From NCBI GenBank assembly GCA_964606415.1, contig CAZSGN010000043.1:1-14876 (forward strand): a stretch of DNA of 14,876 nt, read 5' to 3'. Positions 1 to 6,205 of this stretch are shown here, piece by piece; positions within the stretch are counted from its first letter, which is position 1, and every line of letters starts with the position of its first letter. The position numbers were made by a program, and so were the translations under genes. Source of the DNA: CAZSGN01 sp964606415 (GTDB taxonomy: Bacteria > Bacteroidota > Bacteroidia > Bacteroidales > JBBRXJ01). Under the pieces are notes generated by a model that saw nothing but the letters and a program-made list of their open reading frames with translations, did not search any database and was not told where the DNA came from.

Positions 1-354
1 ATTTTTTTATTTATAACACTTTTTGTGGTTTAATATCAGTTATTTATATTTTTTTTCTTATAAGTTTACTGTATTCCCGACATAAAAAATGCGTTATTAG
101 ATTTTGATGCGGATCAGGAGTTCTGAAGTTTGGATTGTGCTTGTTTTTTACTTTTCAAATAATAATCAACTAAAATAATTATGTATACGCCCAATTATTA
201 ATTATTCAGAAGCAAAGTTTTTTTCATAGTTGGTTTGGCTGTCTAAACAAAATAGAGCCCTGCCAGGGGCGACCTGTATGAATAAAACTATTTGCAGTAG
301 ATACAGGGTTGTGCATTGATTTTTTAACGGACAACAGTGATCGTATCTTGAATA
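1..354. other. Intergenic region at left edge, no gene seen
   Basis: AT-rich sequence downstream of the minus-strand histidine kinase. I find no plausible coding frame, tRNA or strong T-tailed terminator. The only structured part is the REP-like palindromic unit at 255-307, listed separately. The gene to the left lies outside the window. Confidence 0.6.
255..307. repeat. REP-like intergenic palindromic unit
   Basis: Two adjacent short palindromes. The first is at 257-270 (GCCCT, loop GCCA, GGGGC; one G-T pair). The second pairs CCTGTAT at 273-279 with ATACAGG at 301-307 across a 21-nt loop. The block GAGCCCTGCCAGGGGCGACC resembles dispersed GAGCCC...GGGGCGACC intergenic repeats I know from Bacteroidota genomes; that likeness is from memory. 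It lies just past the kinase stop, where it could act as a 3' hairpin. Only one copy is in the window, so its repetitive nature cannot be shown here. Confidence 0.45.
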
Positions 355-2208
355 CTAAGAAGACTGGTTTAATAATTTTTTCATTTTTTCAATGAGGTCT
401 TCAATCTGAAAAGGTTTGCTAATGTATTCATTCATGCCTGCATTGATACAGTTTTCGCGGTCTCCTGCCAATGCATTGGCTGTGATTGCAATAATAGGAG
501 TGTGTGAGTTGGTACTGGATTCCAGCTCCCTTATTTTTTGAGTGGCTGTAATGCCATCCATTACAGGCATTTGCACATCCATTAAAATAATGTCATATTT
601 AGTTGTCCCGAATTTATCAAGTGCCTCTTTGCCATTATTGGCAATATCAATGTTCTTGACATTTTTTTTAAGACTTAGGTTTACAATTTTTTGATTGACA
701 AGGTTATCTTCAACCAGTAATATGTTGGCCTCACTTAGATTTTTACTTTGTGTATTTATTGTTTTTCCTTCTGCTGAATTTAACTGAGTTGTAGCTGAAG
801 ATTTTGCTGCCGTAGCTTGCTTCGTCAATTTGTCTTCTTTAATTTTTTTTGCGGATGTGATATTTTTTTTAAAAGAGAGTGTAAATGAGAATGTTGTGAA
901 TTCATTATCTGTATTTATGTATAATTCATTCCCGGTGATTTCGATGAGTTTTTGCGCAATATTCATGTCAAGAAATTGAATATCAGGCTCTGAAGAAGCA
1001 GGGTTTTTGTAGTAATATCTTTTTGTTTTTCCGTCAGTTGTATATCCCATTCCTTTGTTGCATTTTATTACAAAAGCTGTAGTAATGGAGGATCTGTTTT
1101 CTTGTTCTATACTTGCTTTGATACTGATTTTAAGATCTTTTTCTTCCGAATGAATAATGAGATTTTCTATTAAATTCAGGAAAATTTGTTTGATTCTGAT
1201 GGGGTCTCCAATGATGGAGGTTTTTAGTTTTGAAGAAAGGGAAATATTAAAATCAATATGCTTAAAGTCCTGGTCCTGGTGAAAAAGATGGATTGTGTTT
1301 TCGATTGTTGAATAAAGATCAAAGCTGATTTTATCTAGTTTGCGGTCGCCTATATCAATGGCTGATATCTTTCCAATATTATTGACTACATTAACCAGAT
1401 TATTGGTGGAGGCCACAATGGTATTGATCAGATCTTCTTGTTTATTATCCAGGGATGAATTATTTAGCAAATTGCTAACTACCATAATGTTGTTTAGCGG
1501 TGTGCGGATTTGGTGTGATAATTGAGAAATAAATTCTTCTTTTATTTTGTTCTCATTAATAGAGTCCATTATTCTTAATTCCTGTAAGGCAAGTGATTTT
1601 ACTCTAAGATAATCATAGAAGGCGCAAAGACCAAAAATGAATAAATATGAAAAAACAATTCTTATAAAAATATGTGTAGGATATAGAATATTGGGAAAAT
1701 GATCAGGTAAAAAATATAAAAGAATAATTAATCCAATGAAAAAAAGGGATATTTTGGCCCCGTCTTTTAGTCCCAATAATAAAAGGCTGAATACCGGAAG
1801 GGAGAATATCCATATGTAACCATAGCTGCTTGTGTGATCGTAGATCAGGAAATACAGAAAAAGGATTGCCATGATAATCGAGGATGCATAAGCGGATATT
1901 TTCCATTTTTTTGTGTGTCGTACAAAAAAAAGAACCAGTACTTGAAGTATCATAATTGATGTTAGCACTGCTGCATGGAAAAAAAAGCCTTTAAAGAGAG
2001 AGACAATGCTAAATGAAAGGAGTAATAATATACCGAATGAAATAAAAATATGAAGGGTGATAATCTTGTTGTGAGACTGTTCATCAGCATGTTCAAGTAA
2101 ATCGAGTGCTAAAAGATCTGCTGCTTTATTTTTTATTGATTTTAATTTCATGCGTTGGATGTGTTGAATTTGTACAAAATTACTTAAATCGGTAAAATCA
2201 TTTAACAT
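355..2208 (-). CDS. Membrane-bound hybrid histidine kinase with degenerate ATP-binding domain
   Basis: A 617-residue orphan two-component protein. Residues about 49-200 hold six hydrophobic segments with short loops, so the sensor is membrane-embedded and has no large periplasmic domain. A HisKA domain follows, with H-box SHQIRTPLNN and phospho-acceptor His232. An HATPase_c region (about 330-447) keeps the N-box Asn345/Asn349, but G1 reads N384-K-G-M-G where DxGxG is usual, and the G2 glycines are absent (IQFLDMNIAQ near 410-419). A Lys/Thr-rich linker (450-490) leads to a complete receiver: acidic pair Glu500/Asp501, phospho-acceptor Asp544 (MDVQMPVMDG), Thr576 and Lys598. The receiver should work, while autophosphorylation is doubtful; it may accept phosphate from another kinase or act as a phosphatase or scaffold. 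No partner regulator is adjacent. The start at 2208 is the first in-frame ATG; Met20 is an alternative. Confidence 0.9.
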   Translation of the reverse strand: MLNDFTDLSNFVQIQHIQRMKLKSIKNKAADLLALDLLEHADEQSHNKIITLHIFISFGILLLLSFSIVSLFKGFFFHAAVLTSIMILQVLVLFFVRHTKKWKISAYASSIIMAILFLYFLIYDHTSSYGYIWIFSLPVFSLLLLGLKDGAKISLFFIGLIILLYFLPDHFPNILYPTHIFIRIVFSYLFIFGLCAFYDYLRVKSLALQELRIMDSINENKIKEEFISQLSHQIRTPLNNIMVVSNLLNNSSLDNKQEDLINTIVASTNNLVNVVNNIGKISAIDIGDRKLDKISFDLYSTIENTIHLFHQDQDFKHIDFNISLSSKLKTSIIGDPIRIKQIFLNLIENLIIHSEEKDLKISIKASIEQENRSSITTAFVIKCNKGMGYTTDGKTKRYYYKNPASSEPDIQFLDMNIAQKLIEITGNELYINTDNEFTTFSFTLSFKKNITSAKKIKEDKLTKQATAAKSSATTQLNSAEGKTINTQSKNLSEANILLVEDNLVNQKIVNLSLKKNVKNIDIANNGKEALDKFGTTKYDIILMDVQMPVMDGITATQKIRELESSTNSHTPIIAITANALAGDRENCINAGMNEYISKPFQIEDLIEKMKKLLNQSS

Positions 2209-2253
2209 TCTATTGATAAAATAATATAGAATAGCTGTATTTTTATCAATAGA
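2209..2253 (-). promoter_or_regulatory. Perfect 13-bp inverted repeat abutting the kinase start codon
   Basis: TCTATTGATAAAA (2209-2221) and TTTTATCAATAGA (2241-2253) are exact reverse complements separated by 19 nt. The left arm directly touches the kinase start codon (2206-2208). As RNA this is a 13-bp stem whose 3' arm ends at the AUG and could hinder ribosome loading. As DNA the half-sites are centred 32 bp apart, about three helical turns, which suits a dimeric or tetrameric repressor. I cannot tell which applies. Confidence 0.6.
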
Positions 2254-2457
2254 GATAGTTCCTGGTTAATGATTAGGCTTGAACGAATTATTTGATTAAA
2301 TTTACGAATATCTTATTTGTGATTAATTTAAATATATTTTTTTAATGGTTTATAAGATTTTAGTTTGCCGAAGGCACTTATGAAAAAAAAAACGAACTTT
2401 ATTAATAAGCTAATTTTTAATGTATAAATATAGAAAAACTTGTTCAGATATTATGAT

Positions 2458-2465
2458 TAATTTTG
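2458..2465 (+). promoter_or_regulatory. Bacteroidota-type -7 box candidate (secreted protein gene)
   Basis: TAATTTTG matches the Bacteroidota TAnnTTTG consensus exactly. A TTG lies 15 nt upstream, shorter than the usual spacing to the -33 element. Initiation would fall near 2472, giving a leader of about 250 nt before the ATG at 2726. In AT-rich DNA such a match can occur by chance. Confidence 0.35.
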
Positions 2466-2554
2466 TGGTTATTAACCAAATTAAGGGGTTTTGATCATAA
2501 ATAGATCAAACGATTTGAATGATGTAAGCCTTTCACTTCAATCATTCAGTGAAA
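2466..2554. promoter_or_regulatory. Cluster of four dyads, operator or leader-RNA candidates
   Basis: Four inverted repeats lie in 89 bp: TGGTT-ATT-AACCA (2466-2478); TTTGATC-N7-GATCAAA (2490-2510); TGAATGAT-N17-ATCATTCA (2516-2548); TTTCACT-N10-AGTGAAA (2531-2554). The last two overlap, so as RNA hairpins they exclude each other. The first would cover the start site expected from the box at 2458-2465. They could be operator half-sites or alternative leader structures; I recognise no known riboswitch. Confidence 0.4.
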
Positions 2555-2725
2555 AATCAACATCTTCCAGATCGGTGTTATACCTGAGTAAAACGCTATT
2601 TCATTATTAAACTTAAGGTATTATTTGAGTTCCTTATTATCAAAACAGTTAAAGTATTACGAAATCAGGCTGTTTTTATGTTTTATAAATTTATATTTTT
2701 TTTGATTTTTAAAAAATGATTTACA

Positions 2726-3598
2726 ATGAGAAAAATTGCATTATTATTCGCACTCTTTTTTTTATTTATTTTGTTTTCTTTTGGTCAGGATGGAGAACCA
2801 ACAGAGGCAGATGTTGAACAATTTTACAAAACAAAAACATTAATTGTTCTTGAAGAGAATCCTATGGTCACTTTTAATTTTGTAATTAAAAAAGTGATCC
2901 AGGAGAACTGGACATTAACAGATTATGAGTTTATTCCTCATAGTGAATTTGAGGAAAAAAGAATGGATCCGCAGTATTCTTTTTTGACTATGTTGGTGGA
3001 TCATTTCCAGAAAGATAAAACAAAAGCCAGGTATAAATTCCTTCATTTGTTGATGGGAGGAGACTATTTCAGAATTAATCAGATGCCGGATCTTGGATCT
3101 ATACCGATTGCTTATGAAGGGGTGGGAGAAGAAGATTATATTTATAAACTTAGCGCATTGGTTAGGCTTATGCAGGAGCATATGAAAACCATTACTGAAG
3201 AGCCATCGCTGGCAGGGAAGAATATGTTTAAATACCATCGTGATAATATGGAAGATATTAAAGATAAAACTTTGTATCTTCGTAAAGATGAATTATCAAA
3301 AGAAATTAATTCTGAACGAAAAATCCGGAAAGTTTATCCTTATGATTTTAAGCTTGTGAGTAAACAGGAAATTGAGGATGCTATTGACCAGAAGGATGAT
3401 AATGTTGTGTTTCTTCATAAGGTTGGGCCAGAGGGAACCCAGCTAGTGGCTCGCTGTTATAAACTGATCGTTGGGGCCGCGGAAAACCCTAATCTGTATT
3501 ACTTTGATTATCATATGATTGGCGACAAAAAGCCTGATGGTTTGCTGGAGAAAGATTTAGAAAATCTGGCAAAAGGAAAGAACTTTATGGTTTTTTAA
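2726..3598 (+). CDS. Secreted protein of unknown function
   Basis: A 290-residue protein with a clear N-terminal signal peptide: Met-Arg-Lys, then a hydrophobic core (ALLFALFFLFILFSF), with likely cleavage near Gly20/Gln21. The mature part is soluble, rich in Lys, Glu and Asp, has no further membrane segment and contains only one cysteine (Cys244). It should act in the periplasm or at the cell surface. It resembles uncharacterised Bacteroidota proteins with an FYKTKTLIVLEENP-like start and a YKFLHLLMGGDY-like middle; I know no function for them. No catalytic motif is visible. The ATG at 2726 places the signal peptide correctly. The following cupin gene starts only 15 bp after the stop, suggesting co-transcription. 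The long dyad-rich leader hints at regulated expression. Confidence 0.75.
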   Translation: MRKIALLFALFFLFILFSFGQDGEPTEADVEQFYKTKTLIVLEENPMVTFNFVIKKVIQENWTLTDYEFIPHSEFEEKRMDPQYSFLTMLVDHFQKDKTKARYKFLHLLMGGDYFRINQMPDLGSIPIAYEGVGEEDYIYKLSALVRLMQEHMKTITEEPSLAGKNMFKYHRDNMEDIKDKTLYLRKDELSKEINSERKIRKVYPYDFKLVSKQEIEDAIDQKDDNVVFLHKVGPEGTQLVARCYKLIVGAAENPNLYYFDYHMIGDKKPDGLLEKDLENLAKGKNFMVF

Positions 3599-3613
3599 TG
3601 TTTCGTTTTGGGT

Positions 3614-4069
3614 ATGATTTGTGTAGATGAGCGGCTTATTGATAAGTTGATCCTTCAGGCAAAAGGATCAGAGAGGAAAAGAACGGTTTATTGTTTTCAT
3701 CATCATCCTGGGGATACATTGCAGCGAATGCTAAATGCTATGGAGCCGGGAACTTATGTTGTTCCTCATAAACATCAGGAACCTGACAAAAGGGAAGTTT
3801 TCTTTTTAGTAAGAGGTAAAGCTTTGATTGTTATTTTTGATAAGGCGGGTAATATATCCAATAAATATTTAATGGATACGCCTTCGGCTATTGTTGAAAT
3901 TTCTCCACGCAGCTGGCATACAATTATTCCTTTGGTTTCAGGCACTGTTCTTTATGAGGTAAAAGATGGCCCGTATGATCCGGCTTCGGATAAATTTTTT
4001 GCTCCATGGGCTCCGGATGAAAATGACCCGGAAGCAAAAGAATATGTTCAACAGCTTTTAAAGGCTTAA
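3614..4069 (+). CDS. WbuC-family cupin metalloprotein
   Basis: A 151-residue single-domain cupin. It matches the WbuC family over its length: an N-terminal LIDKLILQAKGSERKRTVYCFH-like segment, then LQRMLNAMEPGTYVVPHKHQ, a central FFLVRGKALIVIFD strand pair, SWHTIIPL, and the C-terminal DKFFAPWAPDE signature. Metal-ligand candidates are the two histidines of PHKH, a nearby Glu and the His of SWHT. WbuC homologues occur in O-antigen and polysaccharide loci, but their reaction is not established; no polysaccharide genes are visible here. No signal peptide, so cytoplasmic. I chose the ATG at 3614; a TTG two codons upstream (3608) is possible but weaker. An ATG overlapping the preceding stop (3598) is in another frame and terminates quickly. 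Probably co-transcribed with the secreted protein. Confidence 0.85.
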   Translation: MICVDERLIDKLILQAKGSERKRTVYCFHHHPGDTLQRMLNAMEPGTYVVPHKHQEPDKREVFFLVRGKALIVIFDKAGNISNKYLMDTPSAIVEISPRSWHTIIPLVSGTVLYEVKDGPYDPASDKFFAPWAPDENDPEAKEYVQQLLKA

Positions 4070-4076
4070 TTTTTTA

Positions 4077-4127
4077 CATATGATTAAATTTTATGTATTT
4101 TATAAGCTGCTGGTAGCCAATCATATG
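4077..4127. repeat. 9-bp inverted repeat downstream of the cupin gene
   Basis: CATATGATT (4077-4085) and AATCATATG (4119-4127) are perfect reverse complements around a 33-nt spacer, starting 7 bp past the cupin stop. No T-run follows, so it is not a standard intrinsic terminator. It may be a 3' mRNA-stabilising hairpin or a protein-binding dyad. The rest of the gap to hisS shows no gene. Confidence 0.45.
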
Positions 4128-4234
4128 CAGGAACGGGTTAAGTGTTTGATTACGAACCGCATAGTTTATGCATGTTTTGATGTCTATTATCTAATTTAAG
4201 CGCTTTTTGTTAAAATCGTTGGTTTTTTGAATAT

Positions 4235-4242
4235 TATGTTTG
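4235..4242 (+). promoter_or_regulatory. Candidate -7 box for hisS
   Basis: TATGTTTG is an exact TAnnTTTG match, 115 bp before the hisS ATG. A TTTTTG lies 25 nt upstream, somewhat far for a -33 element. It is the only full match I noticed in the 288-bp gap, so it is a reasonable but unproven promoter. Confidence 0.35.
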
Positions 4243-4357
4243 TTTTATTTGCTAACTGACTTCTGGATACTTTTAAAAAATTATTTTGGGATCAAAAGAA
4301 TTATAGAATAAACGTGGCAAATTAAGGTAGTGTGAAACTTTAGTAAATTATTAAATA

Positions 4358-5719
4358 ATGGCGAAGCAAAAAACAGGGATTCCTAAGGGGACAAGAGATT
4401 TCAATCCTGATGTAATGATGCGGCGGGAGTTTATTTTTGAACAAATAAAAGAGGTGTTTCGGCTTCATGGATTTTTGCCTCTGGAAACACCTGCCATGGA
4501 AAATTTATCTACGCTTACTGGTAAGTATGGTGAAGAGGGAGATCGGTTATTGTTTCGGATTCTTAATTCTGGTGACTTTTTAAATAAAGTACCTGGAGAC
4601 ATCAGTCAATATGATGCTGTTTCTTTAATGCCACAAATAGCTGAAAAAGGTTTGAGGTATGATTTAACTGTTCCTTTTGCCCGCTATGTCGTGCAGCACC
4701 GGAATGAGCTCACTTTTCCTTTCAAGCGTTACCAGGTACAACCGGTATGGCGGGCAGACAGGCCTCAGCGAGGCAGGTACAGGGAGTTTTACCAGTGTGA
4801 TGCTGATGTTATTGGTTCGGATAGCTTGCTTAATGAGCTGGAATTAATGGGAGTAGTGGATGAGGTTTTTAAACGATTGAACTTGTGTGTTCTGATAAAA
4901 ATTAATAATCGTAAAATATTGCAAGGTATTGCTCAATGGATTGGTGTCCCAAAGCGTTTAACGGAAATGACCATAGCCTTGGATAAGTTTGAAAAGATTG
5001 GTAAAGAAAAAGTAATGGAAGAACTCACTAGCCGGGGTTTTTCCGGGGAGGCTCTTCATAAATTTGAGTTGTTCCTGGATAAAGCGATGATGGACAAATC
5101 TGTTTCTTCGCTTTCAAGTATCCTCTCAGATAGTGTTGAAGGTATGGAAGGCGTTAGAGAGATTGAGTTTTTATTGAATGCTGCTGAAAAGAATGGTGTC
5201 AAATGTCAGGTTGAATTTGATGTTACACTTGCAAGGGGACTAAATTATTATACCGGCACTATTTTTGAAGTTAAGTCAACGGAGCAGTTGTTTGGAAGTA
5301 TTTGTGGCGGGGGAAGATATGATAATCTTACTGGCGTTTTTGGCCTGGAAGGAGTTTCGGGTGTGGGTATTTCTTTTGGGGCGGAACGTATTTTTGATAT
5401 CATGGAAGCAATGGAAAAGTTTCCTGAAGCTGCTTTGGAATCAACACGCATTATGTTGATTAATTTCGGAAAGGAAGAAGCGGAATATTGTCTTGATATC
5501 CTGCATTATTTAAGGGATAATAATATTGCATCTGAATTATATCCTGATCAGGCTAAGCTAAAGAAACAGATGAATTATGCCAATAATAAAAATATTCCTT
5601 TTGTTGCTTTGATTGGACAGGATGAATTAAGCAGCCAGACAGTTACCTTAAGAAATATGTTTACAGGTAAACAAGATCAACTGACCAAAGAAAAATTAGT
5701 GGAGGTGTTAAAGGGTTAA
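4358..5719 (+). CDS. hisS: Histidine--tRNA ligase
   Basis: A 453-residue class II aminoacyl-tRNA synthetase that charges tRNA-His with histidine in the cytoplasm. It starts with the family hallmark IPKGTRDFNP. LRYDLTVPFARY (99-110) precedes motif 2, KRYQVQPVWRADRP...REFYQCDAD (123-150, Arg132). The HisRS-specific HisA motif is LARGLNYYTGTIFEV (291-305), and the glycine-rich GGGRYDNL (317-324) follows. Motif 3 is GVGISFGAERI (335-345). The last 90 residues form the anticodon-binding domain, with MLINFG, ASELYPDQAKLKKQMNYAN and FVALIGQDEL. Length and all signatures are normal. The ATG at 4358 directly precedes the conserved N-terminus. It is a single-gene unit: 288 bp separate it from the cupin gene and a repeat-rich region follows. 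Confidence 0.98.
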   Translation: MAKQKTGIPKGTRDFNPDVMMRREFIFEQIKEVFRLHGFLPLETPAMENLSTLTGKYGEEGDRLLFRILNSGDFLNKVPGDISQYDAVSLMPQIAEKGLRYDLTVPFARYVVQHRNELTFPFKRYQVQPVWRADRPQRGRYREFYQCDADVIGSDSLLNELELMGVVDEVFKRLNLCVLIKINNRKILQGIAQWIGVPKRLTEMTIALDKFEKIGKEKVMEELTSRGFSGEALHKFELFLDKAMMDKSVSSLSSILSDSVEGMEGVREIEFLLNAAEKNGVKCQVEFDVTLARGLNYYTGTIFEVKSTEQLFGSICGGGRYDNLTGVFGLEGVSGVGISFGAERIFDIMEAMEKFPEAALESTRIMLINFGKEEAEYCLDILHYLRDNNIASELYPDQAKLKKQMNYANNKNIPFVALIGQDELSSQTVTLRNMFTGKQDQLTKEKLVEVLKG

Positions 5720-5813
5720 TTTTTTTCTTGTTTGTGCTTGCATTTTCTCATAAAATCAAGGTTGAAATAATTTGTATCTTTTTGATATTTAGTAGGTTGC
5801 TGAGTTGTTGATA

Positions 5814-5868
5814 TTGTTTTGGCGATGCTCTGAAGCACTTTTAATTTTTTATAACGCAGCAAATGGAA
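5814..5868. repeat. 55-bp direct repeat, copy 1 (left side of assembly gap)
   Basis: This 55-bp sequence, starting TTGTTTTGGCGATGC and ending GCAGCAAATGGAA, is identical to 5969-6023. It ends exactly where the run of Ns begins. An exact 55-nt duplication at both contig edges is what a de Bruijn assembly with k=55 leaves at a branching node, so it need not be a real duplication. Confidence 0.9.
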
Positions 5869-5968
5869 NNNNNNNNNNNNNNNNNNNNNNNNNNNNNNNN
5901 NNNNNNNNNNNNNNNNNNNNNNNNNNNNNNNNNNNNNNNNNNNNNNNNNNNNNNNNNNNNNNNNNNNN
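5869..5968. other. Assembly gap of 100 N
   Basis: Exactly 100 Ns, the conventional placeholder for a scaffold gap of unknown size. Because both sides carry the same 55 bp, the contigs may simply overlap, or a repeat may have been collapsed. The apparent small reading frame running through the gap is meaningless. Confidence 0.98.
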
Positions 5969-6023
5969 TTGTTTTGGCGATGCTCTGAAGCACTTTTAAT
6001 TTTTTATAACGCAGCAAATGGAA
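5969..6023. repeat. 55-bp direct repeat, copy 2 (right side of assembly gap)
   Basis: Identical to 5814-5868 and starts at the first base after the Ns. It continues into TGCTGGCCAAACGC, which leads to the MITE-like element 20 bp further on. See copy 1 for the likely assembly origin. Confidence 0.9.
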
Positions 6024-6043
6024 TGCTGGCCAAACGCTAGTTA

Positions 6044-6205
6044 GAGCCTGTCAATAAAGTCGAGAGTTTGATCTATAATGTCCACGAACTTCGTTATGTT
6101 TGTTCGAAAGTTGCTCATTCACACCAATAAATTCCGCATTTTGGGACTTCGCAAGCCTCGTTACCTAAGATTATGTTCCAAACAGTTGAGTTTATAGACA
6201 GCACT
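6044..6205. mobile_element. 162-bp MITE-like non-autonomous element with 6-bp target duplication
   Basis: The left end (GAGCCTGTCAATAAAGTC) and the reverse complement of the right end (AGTGCTGTCTATAAACTC) form imperfect terminal inverted repeats sharing CTGTC, ATAAA and TC. The match continues inward through GTTTG and ATAAT for about 33 bp. The direct repeat TAGTTA flanks it immediately at 6038-6043 and 6206-6211. No transposase is encoded; the longest open stretch is about 40 codons. It looks like a deletion derivative of an insertion sequence mobilised in trans. I cannot assign a family. The element lies wholly within the right-hand contig, so it is not produced by the gap. Confidence 0.6.

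Larger units (their letters stand above)
2254..2725. other. Divergent intergenic region with promoter-like box and dyads
   Basis: A 472-bp non-coding stretch between divergent genes, very AT-rich at both ends. No ORF or RNA gene is recognised. It contains a promoter-like box at 2458-2465 and a run of palindromes from 2466 to 2554 (separate entries). The segment 2555-2725 shows only A/T tracts. I find no convincing minus-strand TAnnTTTG box for the kinase. Confidence 0.5.

Noticed and set aside
2915..3238. 107-codon minus-strand ORF
   Set aside because: Antisense shadow of the secreted protein gene, with no start signal or recognisable domain.
3598..3630. TAATG stop-start overlap between the secreted protein and the cupin gene
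   Set aside because: The ATG at 3598 is in a different frame and reaches a stop after ten codons; the cupin frame starts at 3614 (or TTG 3608).
5805..5999. Small ORF running through the Ns with repeated ends
   Set aside because: It consists of the duplicated contig-end sequence plus unknown residues; it is an artefact of the gap.
5814..6023. Direct repeats with a spacer, possible CRISPR
   Set aside because: Only two copies, 55 bp long, exactly bordering a gap, with no cas genes; assembly overlap explains it better.
6044..6205. About 40 open codons inside the MITE-like element on the minus strand
   Set aside because: No start codon in a useful position and no transposase motif; treated as non-coding.
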